From NCBI GenBank assembly GCA_964560425.1, contig CAZLLE010000097.1, positions 9,652-73,651 on the forward strand: DNA of 64,000 nucleotides, in the 5' to 3' direction. The stretch is from CAZLLE01 sp964560425 (GTDB lineage Bacteria > Campylobacterota > Campylobacteria > Campylobacterales > QNZT01). The stretch's first letter is position 1, and every line of letters begins with the position of its first letter. This document shows, in pieces, positions 50,835 through 60,946 of the stretch. The position numbers and the translations under genes were made by a program. The notes below the pieces were generated by a model, which was not told the DNA's origin, made no database searches, and saw nothing but the letters and a program-made list of their open reading frames with translations.

Positions 50835-52123
50835 TCGGTATATATATGTTTATTACGGCATTAGTTCTACTTCTTATAGGTTTTCCTGTAGCTTTTGCCT
50901 TTGGAAGTGCCGCTATATTTGTAGCATTTTTTACTCCTGATATTGGATTGGAGACTTTTGATCTATTACCATTTCGTATCTATGGAATTATGCAAAATTT
51001 CAATCTTATTGCTGTACCTCTATTTATCTTTATGGGCTTAGTATTGGAAAAAAGCAAAATCGCAGAATCCATGCTTGTATCAGTGGGTAGACTTTTTGGA
51101 TCAATTAGAGGTGGATTAGCAATTAGTACAGTACTAGTGGGAGCAGTATTGGCAGCTAGTACAGGGATAGTGGGGGCTAGTGTGGTCATGATGAGTGTTA
51201 TATCTCTTCCTATCATGGTCAAATATGGATACTCAAAACAGCTCTCTTCAGGAACAATAGCCGCTAGTGGAACGCTAGGGCAGATTGTACCACCATCAAT
51301 AATATTGATTATATTGGGTGATGTTATGAGTGTTAGTGTAGGTGATCTTTTTCGTGCAGCTCTAGGACCTTCTTTACTACTCATAGCCCTATATGTCACA
51401 TATATTTTGGTTATCTCATATATAAAACCATCAATTGCACCAGCAATTCCTAGTCATGGAGAGAATCGAAGCAAAATAGTTTTTGATGCTATTATCTCTA
51501 TTATTCCACCAATGTTACTTATTATCTTGGTACTTGGAAGTATATTTATAGGAGTAGCCTCTCCAACAGAATCAGCAGCATTTGGAGCGGTAGGATCAAT
51601 AGTTCTTACTATATTAAATCGAAGTTTTTCATTTGATACACTCAAATATGCCTCTATGGAAACTGTCAAAATGACATCTATGATATTTATGATCTTGATA
51701 GGAGCCACTGCATTTTCACTTGTTTTTAATGAATCAGGTGGGGCTGATTTAGTATTAGAATTTTTTGAAGAGGATATTGCAGATCAGTGGACATTTATAT
51801 TTATTGCTATGGCTGTGATATTTATATTGGGATTTTTTGTAGATTTTTTGGAGATAAGTTTTATTGTTATACCAATTCTCATGCCAATAGTAAACTCATT
51901 TGGCATAGACCCAATCTGGTTTGCTATATTAGTAGCAATGAATTTACAAGCCTCATTTCTCACACCACCATTTGGTTTTGCACTCTTTTATCTAAAAGGA
52001 TCTGCCGATAAATTGGTAAGTACCTCTGATATATATAAAGGTGTTTTACCATTTATCGCACTTCAACTTGTGGCACTTTTGATACTAATCAAATTTCCAC
52101 AAATTGTTAAAATCTTTGGATAA
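50831..52123 (+). CDS. dctM: TRAP transporter large permease (DctM-like)
   Basis: DctM is the transport subunit that uses the sodium gradient with DctQ. The 430 residues contain about 12 membrane helices. GLAISTVLVGAVLAASTGIVGASVVMMSVISLP and SGTLGQIVPPSIILIILGD are conserved helix-hairpin regions, and SPTESAAFGAVG follows. The start overlaps dctQ as ATGA. The substrate cannot be read here; the absence of a linked DctP gene leaves the binding protein unknown. It is convergent with ddl. Confidence 0.9.
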   Translation: MIGIYMFITALVLLLIGFPVAFAFGSAAIFVAFFTPDIGLETFDLLPFRIYGIMQNFNLIAVPLFIFMGLVLEKSKIAESMLVSVGRLFGSIRGGLAISTVLVGAVLAASTGIVGASVVMMSVISLPIMVKYGYSKQLSSGTIAASGTLGQIVPPSIILIILGDVMSVSVGDLFRAALGPSLLLIALYVTYILVISYIKPSIAPAIPSHGENRSKIVFDAIISIIPPMLLIILVLGSIFIGVASPTESAAFGAVGSIVLTILNRSFSFDTLKYASMETVKMTSMIFMILIGATAFSLVFNESGGADLVLEFFEEDIADQWTFIFIAMAVIFILGFFVDFLEISFIVIPILMPIVNSFGIDPIWFAILVAMNLQASFLTPPFGFALFYLKGSADKLVSTSDIYKGVLPFIALQLVALLILIKFPQIVKIFG

Positions 52124-52126
52124 AAA

Positions 52127-53158
52127 TTATTTCCCTTTTGCCTTTTGAATTGAATCTATATATTGATAGGTAATAGGGATATTCATCTTATTTGGCAAAT
52201 TTGTAGAAAGAGATTTTATAACACTTGTAAAATCTTCAAATAGATAGTTTGCCATACTACCAGGGATTGGATTGATCTCATTTAGATAAACTTCCCCTTC
52301 TACTTCAAAAAAGTCGCATCTAATTAGTGAACCTTCAAAGAAATTTTCATAAATATGTGCAAAATTCTCTTCAATTTTATCTAAAATAGCGACATTAATA
52401 TCTGCTTTTTGAACTTTTGAAGTTCTTGAAAAATCCAAATATTTTTTATCAAAGTCCAAAAATTGCTCTTTTTGAGGCTCTTCTACTATTGAAAAGATAA
52501 ATTTATCACCTTTGACTCCAGCCAAATTATACTCTTTAACTCCATCAATAAAAGGTTCAATCAATACTTCATGATCAAACTCATATGCCACATCAAGGGC
52601 ATAAGAGAGTTCACTCTCCTCTTTGACAATACTAATACCAATCGAACTTCCCAAACGCAAAGGTTTTATAATAATAGGAAACTCCATTTTTGTCTTATAT
52701 TCACCCTTACGAAGTACCTCATAAGGAAAAACTTTGACTCCTCTCTCTTTAGCATAAGATTTTGTTAATAATTTATTAAAACTAATCACACTAGCTTCTA
52801 CTCTAGGACCAATAAAATCTATACCAAAAAATGTTAATAAAGATGCCATTTTACCATCTTCTCCATCGGCTCCATGAATTAGATTAATTGCAAATTCAAA
52901 CTCTAATTTTTTTTCGCCAAAGAGTGTTTTTTGGAAAAAACCACCATTTTTTAATATTAATTTTGGATATTTTTTATATTCACCTGAACTAAAAAGTTTT
53001 GATTTTATATCCTTTGTAGGAATAAAATAGAACTCTCTTTTTGCATCACAAAAAATATAGGTAATTTTTGCATCTAAAACATCTTTGAGAGAAATTGCAC
53101 TAACAATACTAATCTCATGTTCAAAACTAACACCTCCAAATATTATGGCACACTGCAA
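52127..53158 (-). CDS. ddl: D-alanine-D-alanine ligase
   Basis: Ddl joins two D-alanines for the peptidoglycan stem. IIFGGVSFEHEISIVSA at the start is the D-alanine binding segment. An ATP-grasp fold follows, with FPIIIKPLRLGSSIGISIV and the end VYLNEINPIPGSMANYL, including the metal-binding Glu and Asn. The 343 residues are typical. It begins a minus-strand group with ruvA and the DUF342 gene upstream, separated by ten and two bases. Confidence 0.95.
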   Translation of the reverse strand: MQCAIIFGGVSFEHEISIVSAISLKDVLDAKITYIFCDAKREFYFIPTKDIKSKLFSSGEYKKYPKLILKNGGFFQKTLFGEKKLEFEFAINLIHGADGEDGKMASLLTFFGIDFIGPRVEASVISFNKLLTKSYAKERGVKVFPYEVLRKGEYKTKMEFPIIIKPLRLGSSIGISIVKEESELSYALDVAYEFDHEVLIEPFIDGVKEYNLAGVKGDKFIFSIVEEPQKEQFLDFDKKYLDFSRTSKVQKADINVAILDKIEENFAHIYENFFEGSLIRCDFFEVEGEVYLNEINPIPGSMANYLFEDFTSVIKSLSTNLPNKMNIPITYQYIDSIQKAKGK

Positions 53159-53168
53159 ATCTAATCCT

Positions 53169-53729
53169 TTATCTACTTAATTTTTTTAATGCTTCTTTTA
53201 TCAATTGAGCTGTTGTATTTGCATCAATGGTTTTTAGAACTTTTTTAATACTCTCTTTTTTGAATCCCAAACTCTCTAGTGCCATGGTTGCTTCATTAAA
53301 AGCTTGAATAGTATCTGATTTCTCTTCACTTCCAAAATCAAAATCGCCAAGCTCAACCAAAATTCGTTTTGCACTTTTAGGACCAATACCAGGTACACTC
53401 TTAATCATATTTATATCATCACTCAAAACGGCCTGAGCAAAAGATTCTGGTGTAAATGTAGAACAAATAGCAAGTGCTGTACTTGGACCTACACCATTAA
53501 TTTTTATCACTCTATCAAACATAATTTTCTCTTTTGCATCCAAAAAACCAAAAAGTGTTTGTGAATCCTCTCTGATAATATGTGTAGTATACAAAGATAT
53601 AAAACTTGTATCAAAACTTGAACTACAATTTAATGATACTTTAACCTCGTAAGTAAGCCCCATAGCTGTCTTAATAGCAAGAACTGTTGGCTCCTTTTTA
53701 ACAACTTCACCCTCTATTGCAATAATCAT
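53169..53729 (-). CDS. ruvA: Holliday junction DNA helicase subunit RuvA
   Basis: RuvA binds the four-way junction and loads the RuvB motor in recombination repair. The 186 residues begin with the OB domain (IAIEGEVVKKEPTVLAI). The helix-hairpin-helix repeats FDRVIKINGVGPSTALAI and MIKSVPGIGPKSAKRILVEL follow, and domain III (ATMALESLGFKKESIKKVLK) closes the protein. The gene lies three bases after the DUF342 gene. ruvB and ruvC are not in the window. Confidence 0.96.
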   Translation of the reverse strand: MIIAIEGEVVKKEPTVLAIKTAMGLTYEVKVSLNCSSSFDTSFISLYTTHIIREDSQTLFGFLDAKEKIMFDRVIKINGVGPSTALAICSTFTPESFAQAVLSDDINMIKSVPGIGPKSAKRILVELGDFDFGSEEKSDTIQAFNEATMALESLGFKKESIKKVLKTIDANTTAQLIKEALKKLSR

Positions 53730-53731
53730 AT

Positions 53732-55651
53732 TTACCTTTTTTTAATCTCATATCCATCATCATCCACCTGCTCAATTGTAATAGTTTTGGCTACCTCCCC
53801 CTCTTTTGGAAGAAATGCCATCTCAATGGCAGGATTAATAATCTTAAATTTTATCTCATTAAACTCTTTCCATTTGGAATTATTAATTACCTTTGCTTCT
53901 ACAGAGGCAGATTCCAACTCTTCTAACTCTTTATCAAGTGAAGATTTTTCTATTTTAACATCTTTGAGTTCTTTTAATAATAAATTATGTTTTTTAATAT
54001 GCTCTTGTTGCTCTTTTAATTTAATCATAAAAGCAGCTGGTATTTGTATCTTAGTAGCTTTAAACTCTGCAATCTTTTCATTTATAGCACCAATTTTCTC
54101 TTTTTCATTCTCTATCTTTCGTCTTATAGCTTTAATCTTTTTTGTAAGTTGAGTTATAGTCTCATTTTTTTCACCAATTTTTTGAGTAAGAGAGTCCATT
54201 CTCTCTTTAAAACCTCTATGAGCCAAAGGATCAATAGTAAAAATATTACCACTACCATTTAAACTATTCATCTCAATAATATCTGAGGCTGTCAGTGTTG
54301 CATTACTTGTTACTATACCAACATGAATCTCTTTTGCTATAATTTCACCACCAACAAGTGTTTTGACTGTTACAATATCTCCTACAACTTTCCCAGATTC
54401 AAGAGAGTTAATCTCAATATTACCACCCTCAATATAACCTTTGTGGATATTTACTTTAACATTCTCTCCAAAAATTCTTGCACTTTGATGAACCTGCCCA
54501 CCAATATCTACCAATTTTGCTCTTACAGTTGCCGCACTACCAACATTCCCACCAACTGTTAATTCTGTAGTCTCTATGTTCATGCCCTGTCCTATGGCAT
54601 CACGCATAACATCTTTGCCTTGGATATTTAGTTTTACATCTCCATCAGTTGAGCCATTGATTGAACCTGTAGATTTAAAACTTATTTCATTTACCACTAA
54701 TTCATCATTGATTTCAAAACTATTCTTCTCTTTCTCATTGATAAAACCATTTCTTTTAGCAATATATAATATTTTATCACCATCTTTAGTAATTTTAAAA
54801 TCATTTGTTACCTTTATATCTACAGGTTTTTCATCAACATTTAGCTGAACTGCATCTGGTTCTATCAATTCACCTTTGACATTTCGTCCAAATTTTTCCT
54901 CTTTTTCATCCACTACGATCAAAATAGTATCACCTTTTTTGACACTATGAATAAAAGATCTATCTGAATGATCTATCTTATCTTCTTGATCGACAATTTC
55001 CTTCTCTTCATATTTTCTAATTATCCTCTGCTCTTCTAGAGAAGTTGCCTCTATTCCTTTACAAACAACAAAAGAGAAATCTTCTAAAATTGCATTATTT
55101 ACACGAATATGAGAGACTAACTTTTTAATCTCCTTATCCACTCCATCATCGAAAAAATCTAATAAAATATTTAGTCTTGCTTTTTTACGATTAATTTCAG
55201 ATAATATTTCGTCTCCTAATCCATCAAAATATTGCACATTATCCTGTTTTTTAATATGAACAACAATTTTTGTAAAACTTTTATTACCACCCAAAATAAT
55301 TTTAATAGGAAATTTATTACCAGCTTTTCTCTTAAAAACCTCTAATTTTAACTCTTGTGTAATTTCCAAATTTGGGTGTAAAATATTTTTCTCTTCATAA
55401 AATTTCTCTTTTTGGTCAATAGGTAATTTTTTGAACTCATCTTGTTTTCTTGTTTTATAAAATAGGGCATTAGACAGAACTTTTATATCTAAAACCTTAG
55501 ATGAGATGTTGTGTATCTTTGCCAAACTCTCCAATGTTTCTGTTACATCTCTTGTAACCAGTACTGTTTTTGTAAATTTTTTGGAACTAGATCCACTTGA
55601 AATAGAACTAGAATCTTCATCTTTACTTTTAAACATTCCAAATATAGACAT
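53732..55651 (-). CDS. FapA (DUF342) family protein
   Basis: The 639 residues carry a DUF342 domain in the middle (about 220-470), with VKKGDTILIVVDEKEEKFGRNVKGE near its start and a right-handed beta-helix with Gly/Asn/Ile repeats (SVGGNVGSAAT-type turns, about 350-465). A coiled-coil segment follows (about 480-590). The N terminus has a Ser-rich stretch and a long all-alpha/beta part. The family is linked to flagellar assembly or polar development in some species, but its exact role is not known. It runs divergent from murJ across 92 bases. Confidence 0.85.
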   Translation of the reverse strand: MSIFGMFKSKDEDSSSISSGSSSKKFTKTVLVTRDVTETLESLAKIHNISSKVLDIKVLSNALFYKTRKQDEFKKLPIDQKEKFYEEKNILHPNLEITQELKLEVFKRKAGNKFPIKIILGGNKSFTKIVVHIKKQDNVQYFDGLGDEILSEINRKKARLNILLDFFDDGVDKEIKKLVSHIRVNNAILEDFSFVVCKGIEATSLEEQRIIRKYEEKEIVDQEDKIDHSDRSFIHSVKKGDTILIVVDEKEEKFGRNVKGELIEPDAVQLNVDEKPVDIKVTNDFKITKDGDKILYIAKRNGFINEKEKNSFEINDELVVNEISFKSTGSINGSTDGDVKLNIQGKDVMRDAIGQGMNIETTELTVGGNVGSAATVRAKLVDIGGQVHQSARIFGENVKVNIHKGYIEGGNIEINSLESGKVVGDIVTVKTLVGGEIIAKEIHVGIVTSNATLTASDIIEMNSLNGSGNIFTIDPLAHRGFKERMDSLTQKIGEKNETITQLTKKIKAIRRKIENEKEKIGAINEKIAEFKATKIQIPAAFMIKLKEQQEHIKKHNLLLKELKDVKIEKSSLDKELEELESASVEAKVINNSKWKEFNEIKFKIINPAIEMAFLPKEGEVAKTITIEQVDDDGYEIKKR

Positions 55652-55743
55652 CTCTTCTCTCTTTTTAAATAGTAATTGTATCTCCCAACATCGGCAATTT
55701 TTTAATATACTTTAACTTAATAATTTTTTTTGTAGGATATGCT

Positions 55744-57153
55744 ATGTTTAAATCAATTTTCACCAATAGTTTCGGTACACTTTTTTCAAGAATTTTAGGT
55801 TTTATTAGAGACATGTTACAAGCCTCTATTTTAGGAGCAAATATATATACAGATATATTTATTGTAGCATTTAAGCTTCCTAATCTCTTTAGAAGAATCT
55901 TTGCAGAGGGTGCTTTTACACAAAGTTTCCTCCCATCTTTTACCTCTTCAAGATATAAAGGAGTTTTTTCAAGTAGTATATTTTTAAGATTTGTTATATT
56001 TTTGATTCTATTTTCCTCTATAGTTGCACTTTTTTCAAACTTTTTTACCAAACTTATAGCTTTTGGATTTAGCCAACAGACAATAATAACTGCCGCTCCA
56101 TTGGTGGCTATTAATTTTAATTATCTCATACTTATATTCATGGTGACATTTTTGGCATCACTTTTACAATATAAAAACCACTTTGCAACTACAGCATTCT
56201 CTACAGCCCTTTTAAACATGGCACTAATTGGGGCACTATTATATTCAAAAGATTTAACACCTTTAGAGATTATTTATAACATGAGTTATGGTGTAATTAT
56301 TGGTGGTGTTTTACAACTTTTAGTTCATATTATTGCCATTAAAAAACTTGGATTAAACAGAATTTTAATAGGTGGAGTAAAACGAATATCTACAAAAAAA
56401 GATGAAGTAAAAAAAGATATTAAAAAGTTTAATAACAACTTTGCAGCCTCTGTACTTGGTAGTTCTACCGCACAAATTTCTGCATTTTTAGATGGCTGGC
56501 TAGCATCTTTTTTGATTAGTGGATCTATTAGTTACCTATATTATGCCAACCGTATTTTTCAATTTCCACTAGCTCTTTTTGCTATTGCAACATCTGTAGC
56601 AATCTTTCCAAAAGTATCAAGATATCTCAAACATAATAACGAAGAAAAAGCAAATGAGATGCTCAAAAAAAGCTTTTGGTTTTTATTATCTATCTTGCTA
56701 CTCGCTACTATTGTAGGCATTGTATTCTCAAGAGAGATCACATGGCTCTTATATGAGAGAGGAAATTTTAGTGCAGAAAATAGTAAAAATACAGCCATGA
56801 TTTTATCTATGTACCTAATCGGTCTTATCCCTTTTGGATTATCAAGAATATTTTCTTTATGGCTATACGCAACACATAGACAAAAAGAGGCAGCAAAAAT
56901 ATCTGGAATATCTTTGGGATTTAATATAATTTTATCTCTTAGCTTAGTCTACCCTCTTCAAGCGGCAGGATTGGCACTATCAAGTTCTCTTAGTGGATTT
57001 GTTTTACTATTTTTGACAATAAGGTCGTTTGGAGTGGAAGCCTTTTTGGATATAATCAAAAACAAAAATCTAATTTTTATAGTCATTGCAGCAATAGTTT
57101 TGACTATATTTTTACTATTTATAAAGGATAATATTAGTGTATATATACAATAG
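55744..57153 (+). CDS. murJ: lipid II flippase MurJ
   Basis: MurJ moves the lipid-linked peptidoglycan precursor across the inner membrane. The 469 residues form about 13 membrane helices with the family starts SFGTLFSRILGFIRDMLQA and FRRIFAEGAFTQSFLPSF, which contain the conserved Arg residues of the central cavity. YANRIFQFPLALFAIATSVAIFP is another conserved block. It is slightly shorter than the E. coli protein (511). It starts a plus-strand run with cysS, overlapping by 17 bases. Confidence 0.93.
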   Translation: MFKSIFTNSFGTLFSRILGFIRDMLQASILGANIYTDIFIVAFKLPNLFRRIFAEGAFTQSFLPSFTSSRYKGVFSSSIFLRFVIFLILFSSIVALFSNFFTKLIAFGFSQQTIITAAPLVAINFNYLILIFMVTFLASLLQYKNHFATTAFSTALLNMALIGALLYSKDLTPLEIIYNMSYGVIIGGVLQLLVHIIAIKKLGLNRILIGGVKRISTKKDEVKKDIKKFNNNFAASVLGSSTAQISAFLDGWLASFLISGSISYLYYANRIFQFPLALFAIATSVAIFPKVSRYLKHNNEEKANEMLKKSFWFLLSILLLATIVGIVFSREITWLLYERGNFSAENSKNTAMILSMYLIGLIPFGLSRIFSLWLYATHRQKEAAKISGISLGFNIILSLSLVYPLQAAGLALSSSLSGFVLLFLTIRSFGVEAFLDIIKNKNLIFIVIAAIVLTIFLLFIKDNISVYIQ

Positions 57154-58537
57154 TGTTTCTAAAACAAAAGAGCTTTTCTCCCCGCAAGAAGATCGTATAG
57201 TTCGTATTTATGTGTGTGGACCTACCGTTTATGATGATGCACATCTAGGACATGCTAGAAGTGCTTTGGCTTTTGATCTTCTTAGACGAACCCTCAAAAC
57301 CCTCGGATATAGAGTAATATTTGTCAAAAATTTTACAGATATTGACGACAAGATCATAAACAAAATGAAACAGAATAATCAAAGTTTAGAAGAGATTACA
57401 GATCATTACATTCAAAAGTATAAAGATGATATGCATGCTCTAAATATAGAAGATGCAGATATAGAGCCAAAAGCAACAGAAAATATAGAAAATATTATCA
57501 ATTTCATTCAAAAACTAATTGATAAAGATTTTGCTTATGTTATTGATGATGGTGTCTATTTTGAAGTCAACAAAGATAAAGAGTATTTTTCTATAAGCCA
57601 TAGAAACACAGAAGATGACCAAAATATAAATCGTGTAGAAAATAGCTCTCAAAAGAGAGACTCAAAAGATTTTGCACTATGGAAACTATCAAAAAAAGGT
57701 GAACTCTCATACAAAAGCCCTTGGGGAGATGGACGACCGGGGTGGCATATTGAGTGTTCGGCTATGATAAAAGAGCATTTAGCTACAGATAAAGAGTATC
57801 AAATAGATATACATGGAGGAGGTGCTGATCTACTATTTCCACATCATGAAAATGAAGCCTCTCAAAGCAGATGCCACTCAAATCAACAACTTGCAAAATA
57901 TTGGATGCACAATGGTTTTGTACAAATTGATGGTACAAAAATGAGCAAATCACTAGGAAATAGCTTTTTTCTAAAAGATGCACTCAAAAATTATAATGGA
58001 GAAGTTTTAAGATTTTACCTACTCTCTTCTCACTATAGATCAAACTTTAATTTTAATGAAGAGGATTTAATAGCATCCAAAAAAAGGTTAGACAAACTAT
58101 ATCGTCTCAAAAAAAGAATTAATATAGATAAAGGTTCAACAGTAAATAAAATTTTCAAAAAAGAGCTACTTGAAAAATTAGAAGATGACCTAAATATCTC
58201 TGAAGCTCTATCCGTAATTGATAGTATGATTACTAATTCCAATGAGATATTGGATAAAGAGCCAAAAAACAAGGGTATCAAAAAAGAGATTCGATCAAAT
58301 ATTTCATATATTGAATCACTCCTTGGCATTGGCTTAATTGATCCATATAAATATTTTCAAATAGGTATTTCTCAAGAAGAGATTAGTAAAATTGAGGAGC
58401 TTATAAAACAGAGAGATGAAGCCAAAAAAGAGAAAGATTATACAAAAGCTGATCAAATCAGAGATATTTTACTAGAAAAAAATATCTCAATCATGGACAC
58501 ACCAAATGGCACAGTTTGGGAAAAAGGGACTAATTGA
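57137..58537 (+). CDS. cysS: cysteinyl-tRNA synthetase
   Basis: CysRS charges tRNA-Cys. The class I signatures are HLGHARSALAF (HIGH-like, about residues 35-45) and KMSKSLGN (about residues 266-273). The zinc-binding Cys is in YVCGPTVYD, and GWHIECSAM and HHENEASQS supply the rest of the site. The 466 residues are normal. The start is GTG at 57137 inside the murJ gene, and the stop overlaps the TTG start of msbA. Confidence 0.97.
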   Translation: MYIYNSVSKTKELFSPQEDRIVRIYVCGPTVYDDAHLGHARSALAFDLLRRTLKTLGYRVIFVKNFTDIDDKIINKMKQNNQSLEEITDHYIQKYKDDMHALNIEDADIEPKATENIENIINFIQKLIDKDFAYVIDDGVYFEVNKDKEYFSISHRNTEDDQNINRVENSSQKRDSKDFALWKLSKKGELSYKSPWGDGRPGWHIECSAMIKEHLATDKEYQIDIHGGGADLLFPHHENEASQSRCHSNQQLAKYWMHNGFVQIDGTKMSKSLGNSFFLKDALKNYNGEVLRFYLLSSHYRSNFNFNEEDLIASKKRLDKLYRLKKRINIDKGSTVNKIFKKELLEKLEDDLNISEALSVIDSMITNSNEILDKEPKNKGIKKEIRSNISYIESLLGIGLIDPYKYFQIGISQEEISKIEELIKQRDEAKKEKDYTKADQIRDILLEKNISIMDTPNGTVWEKGTN

Positions 58538-60249
58538 AAGATATAAAGGTTCTACTAAATAGATTTTTACCATTTTATAGAGATTATAAACTAAAATTTG
58601 CTCTCTCTATTTTGGGAATGATCATGGTTGCATTAGGGACAGCATCTTCAGCCGCTATTATCAAACCAATTCTTGATAAAATTTTTATAGAAAAAAATGA
58701 GGAGATGTTATATCTTCTTCCACTAGGTATTATCATACTATATACGATTAAGGCTAGTGGTGCTTTTATGCAAGTATATTTTTCATCTTATATTGGACAA
58801 GATATTGTTCGTCGCCTAAGAGATAGAATTGTAGATACTATCTTATCTTTTGAGATGGGATTCTTTCATGAGTTTCGTAGTGGTGAGTTAATCAGTAGAA
58901 GCATGAATGATATTGAGAGAGTCAGACAAGTTGTATCAGCTACTCTTCCTGTTATGAGTAGGGAATTTTTGACTATTTTGGCTCTTTTGGGATATGTCTT
59001 TTATCTTGATCCACAAATGGCTCTTTTGTCTATTATTTTTATTCCCCTGACTGCAAAACCTATCTCTATGATTGCAAAAAAAATGAAAAAGTTCTCTCAT
59101 ACATCACAAGAGAGGACTTCAGATCTTACGGCAAGACTAAGTGAAATTTTTAATAATATTGAAGTGATCAAAGCTAGTGCAGCAGAACAGTATGAGTCTA
59201 AAAGATTTGAAAAAGAGAATCAACAGATATTTGATGTAAATATCAAAGCAACCAAAACAGGAGAACTTGTAAGCCCACTTATGGAGATTATAGGATCTTT
59301 GGGTGTTGCTTTAGTCATTATATATGGGGGTAAAGAGGTCATAAATGGAGATATGAGTGTAGGAAGTTTTTTCTCATTTTTGACTGCTCTATTTATGTTA
59401 TATACTCCTGTTAAAAGAGTATCAAATCTATATAACAAAATGCAAGATGCAATTGCTGCTAGTGAGCGAATATTCTCCATACTCAATAGAAAATCAAAAA
59501 TAGAGGGTGGTACAATTATAAGAGAAGGAGATATAAATAAGATAGAGTTTAAGGCTGTTGATCTAGATTATAGCGATAAAAAAACATTGCAAAATATAGC
59601 TTTCTCAATCAAAAAAGGAGATACACTAGCACTAGTAGGAAATAGTGGTAGTGGGAAAAGCTCTATTGTGAATCTTCTTCTTAGATTTTATGATACAAGC
59701 AAGGGAGAGATACTTTTTAATAAAGAGAGTATCAAAAACTATACATTAGATAGTATCAGAGATAGCATCTCAATAGTGACACAAAGAGTCTATATATTTA
59801 ATGATACCATAGCACAAAATGTAGCTTATGGAAAAGTAGTGGATGAAAAAAAGGTTGTAGAGTCACTAAAGAGTGCAAATGCTTGGGACTTTGTAAAAAA
59901 TATGCCACAAGGGATCAATACAACTATTAATGAATTTGGAACCAACTTATCAGGAGGACAAAGGCAGAGATTAGCAATAGCTAGAGCAATATATAGAGAT
60001 CCTAAAATATTTATTTTTGATGAGGCCACAAGTGCACTTGATACACAAAGTGAGCAAAAAATAACAGATGCCTTAAAAAAGATATCTAAAGACAAAATTA
60101 CGATTATAATCGCCCATAGACTCAAAACAATTGAACACGCCAATGAAATTCTAGTTTTAAAGGATGGTAAAATCAGTTGTAAAGGAAATAAAAGTGAACT
60201 TATGAAACACTGCATTGACTTTAAACAGCTAAATGGTTTACAAAAGTAA
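58534..60249 (+). CDS. msbA: lipid A export ABC transporter MsbA
   Basis: MsbA flips the lipid A core from the inner to the outer leaflet of the inner membrane. The 571 residues have six membrane helices (about 20-310) and one ATPase domain: Walker A LVGNSGSGKSS, Q-loop SIVTQRVYIFND, signature LSGGQRQRLAIARAI, Walker B IFIFDEATSALD and IIAHRL. The start is TTG overlapping the cysS stop, as is common in tight operons. A short stem (TTTAC/GTAAA, 60237-60250) with five T follows, a weak terminator. Other lipid-exporting ABC proteins are possible but context favours MsbA. Confidence 0.9.
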   Translation: MKDIKVLLNRFLPFYRDYKLKFALSILGMIMVALGTASSAAIIKPILDKIFIEKNEEMLYLLPLGIIILYTIKASGAFMQVYFSSYIGQDIVRRLRDRIVDTILSFEMGFFHEFRSGELISRSMNDIERVRQVVSATLPVMSREFLTILALLGYVFYLDPQMALLSIIFIPLTAKPISMIAKKMKKFSHTSQERTSDLTARLSEIFNNIEVIKASAAEQYESKRFEKENQQIFDVNIKATKTGELVSPLMEIIGSLGVALVIIYGGKEVINGDMSVGSFFSFLTALFMLYTPVKRVSNLYNKMQDAIAASERIFSILNRKSKIEGGTIIREGDINKIEFKAVDLDYSDKKTLQNIAFSIKKGDTLALVGNSGSGKSSIVNLLLRFYDTSKGEILFNKESIKNYTLDSIRDSISIVTQRVYIFNDTIAQNVAYGKVVDEKKVVESLKSANAWDFVKNMPQGINTTINEFGTNLSGGQRQRLAIARAIYRDPKIFIFDEATSALDTQSEQKITDALKKISKDKITIIIAHRLKTIEHANEILVLKDGKISCKGNKSELMKHCIDFKQLNGLQK

Positions 60250-60314
60250 ATTTTTATTGTATACTTGTTAAAAATATAAAATAAGTTTACTTTAAGCTAG
60301 AAGGGGTCGTAATA

Positions 60315-60944
60315 ATGTTGACTAGCAAAAATTTTCTTTGGTTAGGATTTTTCACAACTTTACTTTTCCTAACTTTTTGTGTTACATTTAATTTGGACAA
60401 ACTTAATCCAAATATTGTAAATATTACACCTGAAGAGTTAGATCAGAGGGAAGTGCAAACAGATGAAAACCAAACATATCTATCAGAAAAAGAGAATAAA
60501 GATGGCTCTCCTCAATTTACTATTATAAAAGTATCAAAAAAAGAGAATACATACATAAATGTAGTAGATAAATTTAATACTGAATCTCTTGTAAAAGAGA
60601 GTGTTAAAAAGATAGAAAAAAATATTATACAAACAGCACAAGAAGAGAGAGATCAAGAGAAAAAAGAGAAAGAAGAAGAGAAATATACAAAAATTATAGA
60701 AAACAAAAACTTCTCATTTCATAAAAAACTTACAACAAAACAGAAATATATCTTAAATCGGTTAGCTTATAAAACAAAATTAGCCAAAAATAGTGCTATT
60801 TTTATAAAAACATCTGATATTAATATAGAAGATAAGATAAGTAACTATCTACAACAAATTGGTCTTGAAAAATCAAAAATAAAGATAGATCAATCTTCAG
60901 ATAAAAACAAGAGAGTAAATCTTTCATTAAGGAAAAGGGGATAA
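60315..60944 (+). CDS. membrane-anchored protein with possible OmpA-like remnant
   Basis: The protein of 209 residues is anchored by a helix at about 7-27. A highly charged stretch (about 75-140, rich in Glu and Lys) follows, and the C terminus reads KTSDINIEDKISNYLQQIGLEKSKIKIDQSSDKNKRVNLSLRKRG. That end resembles the tail of an OmpA-like domain, but the central NxxLSxxRA loop is absent, so I do not call it one. The function is unknown. It is followed after two bases by another membrane-anchored protein gene. GGGG lies 9 bases before the ATG. Confidence 0.65.
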   Translation: MLTSKNFLWLGFFTTLLFLTFCVTFNLDKLNPNIVNITPEELDQREVQTDENQTYLSEKENKDGSPQFTIIKVSKKENTYINVVDKFNTESLVKESVKKIEKNIIQTAQEERDQEKKEKEEEKYTKIIENKNFSFHKKLTTKQKYILNRLAYKTKLAKNSAIFIKTSDINIEDKISNYLQQIGLEKSKIKIDQSSDKNKRVNLSLRKRG

Positions 60945-60946
60945 AC

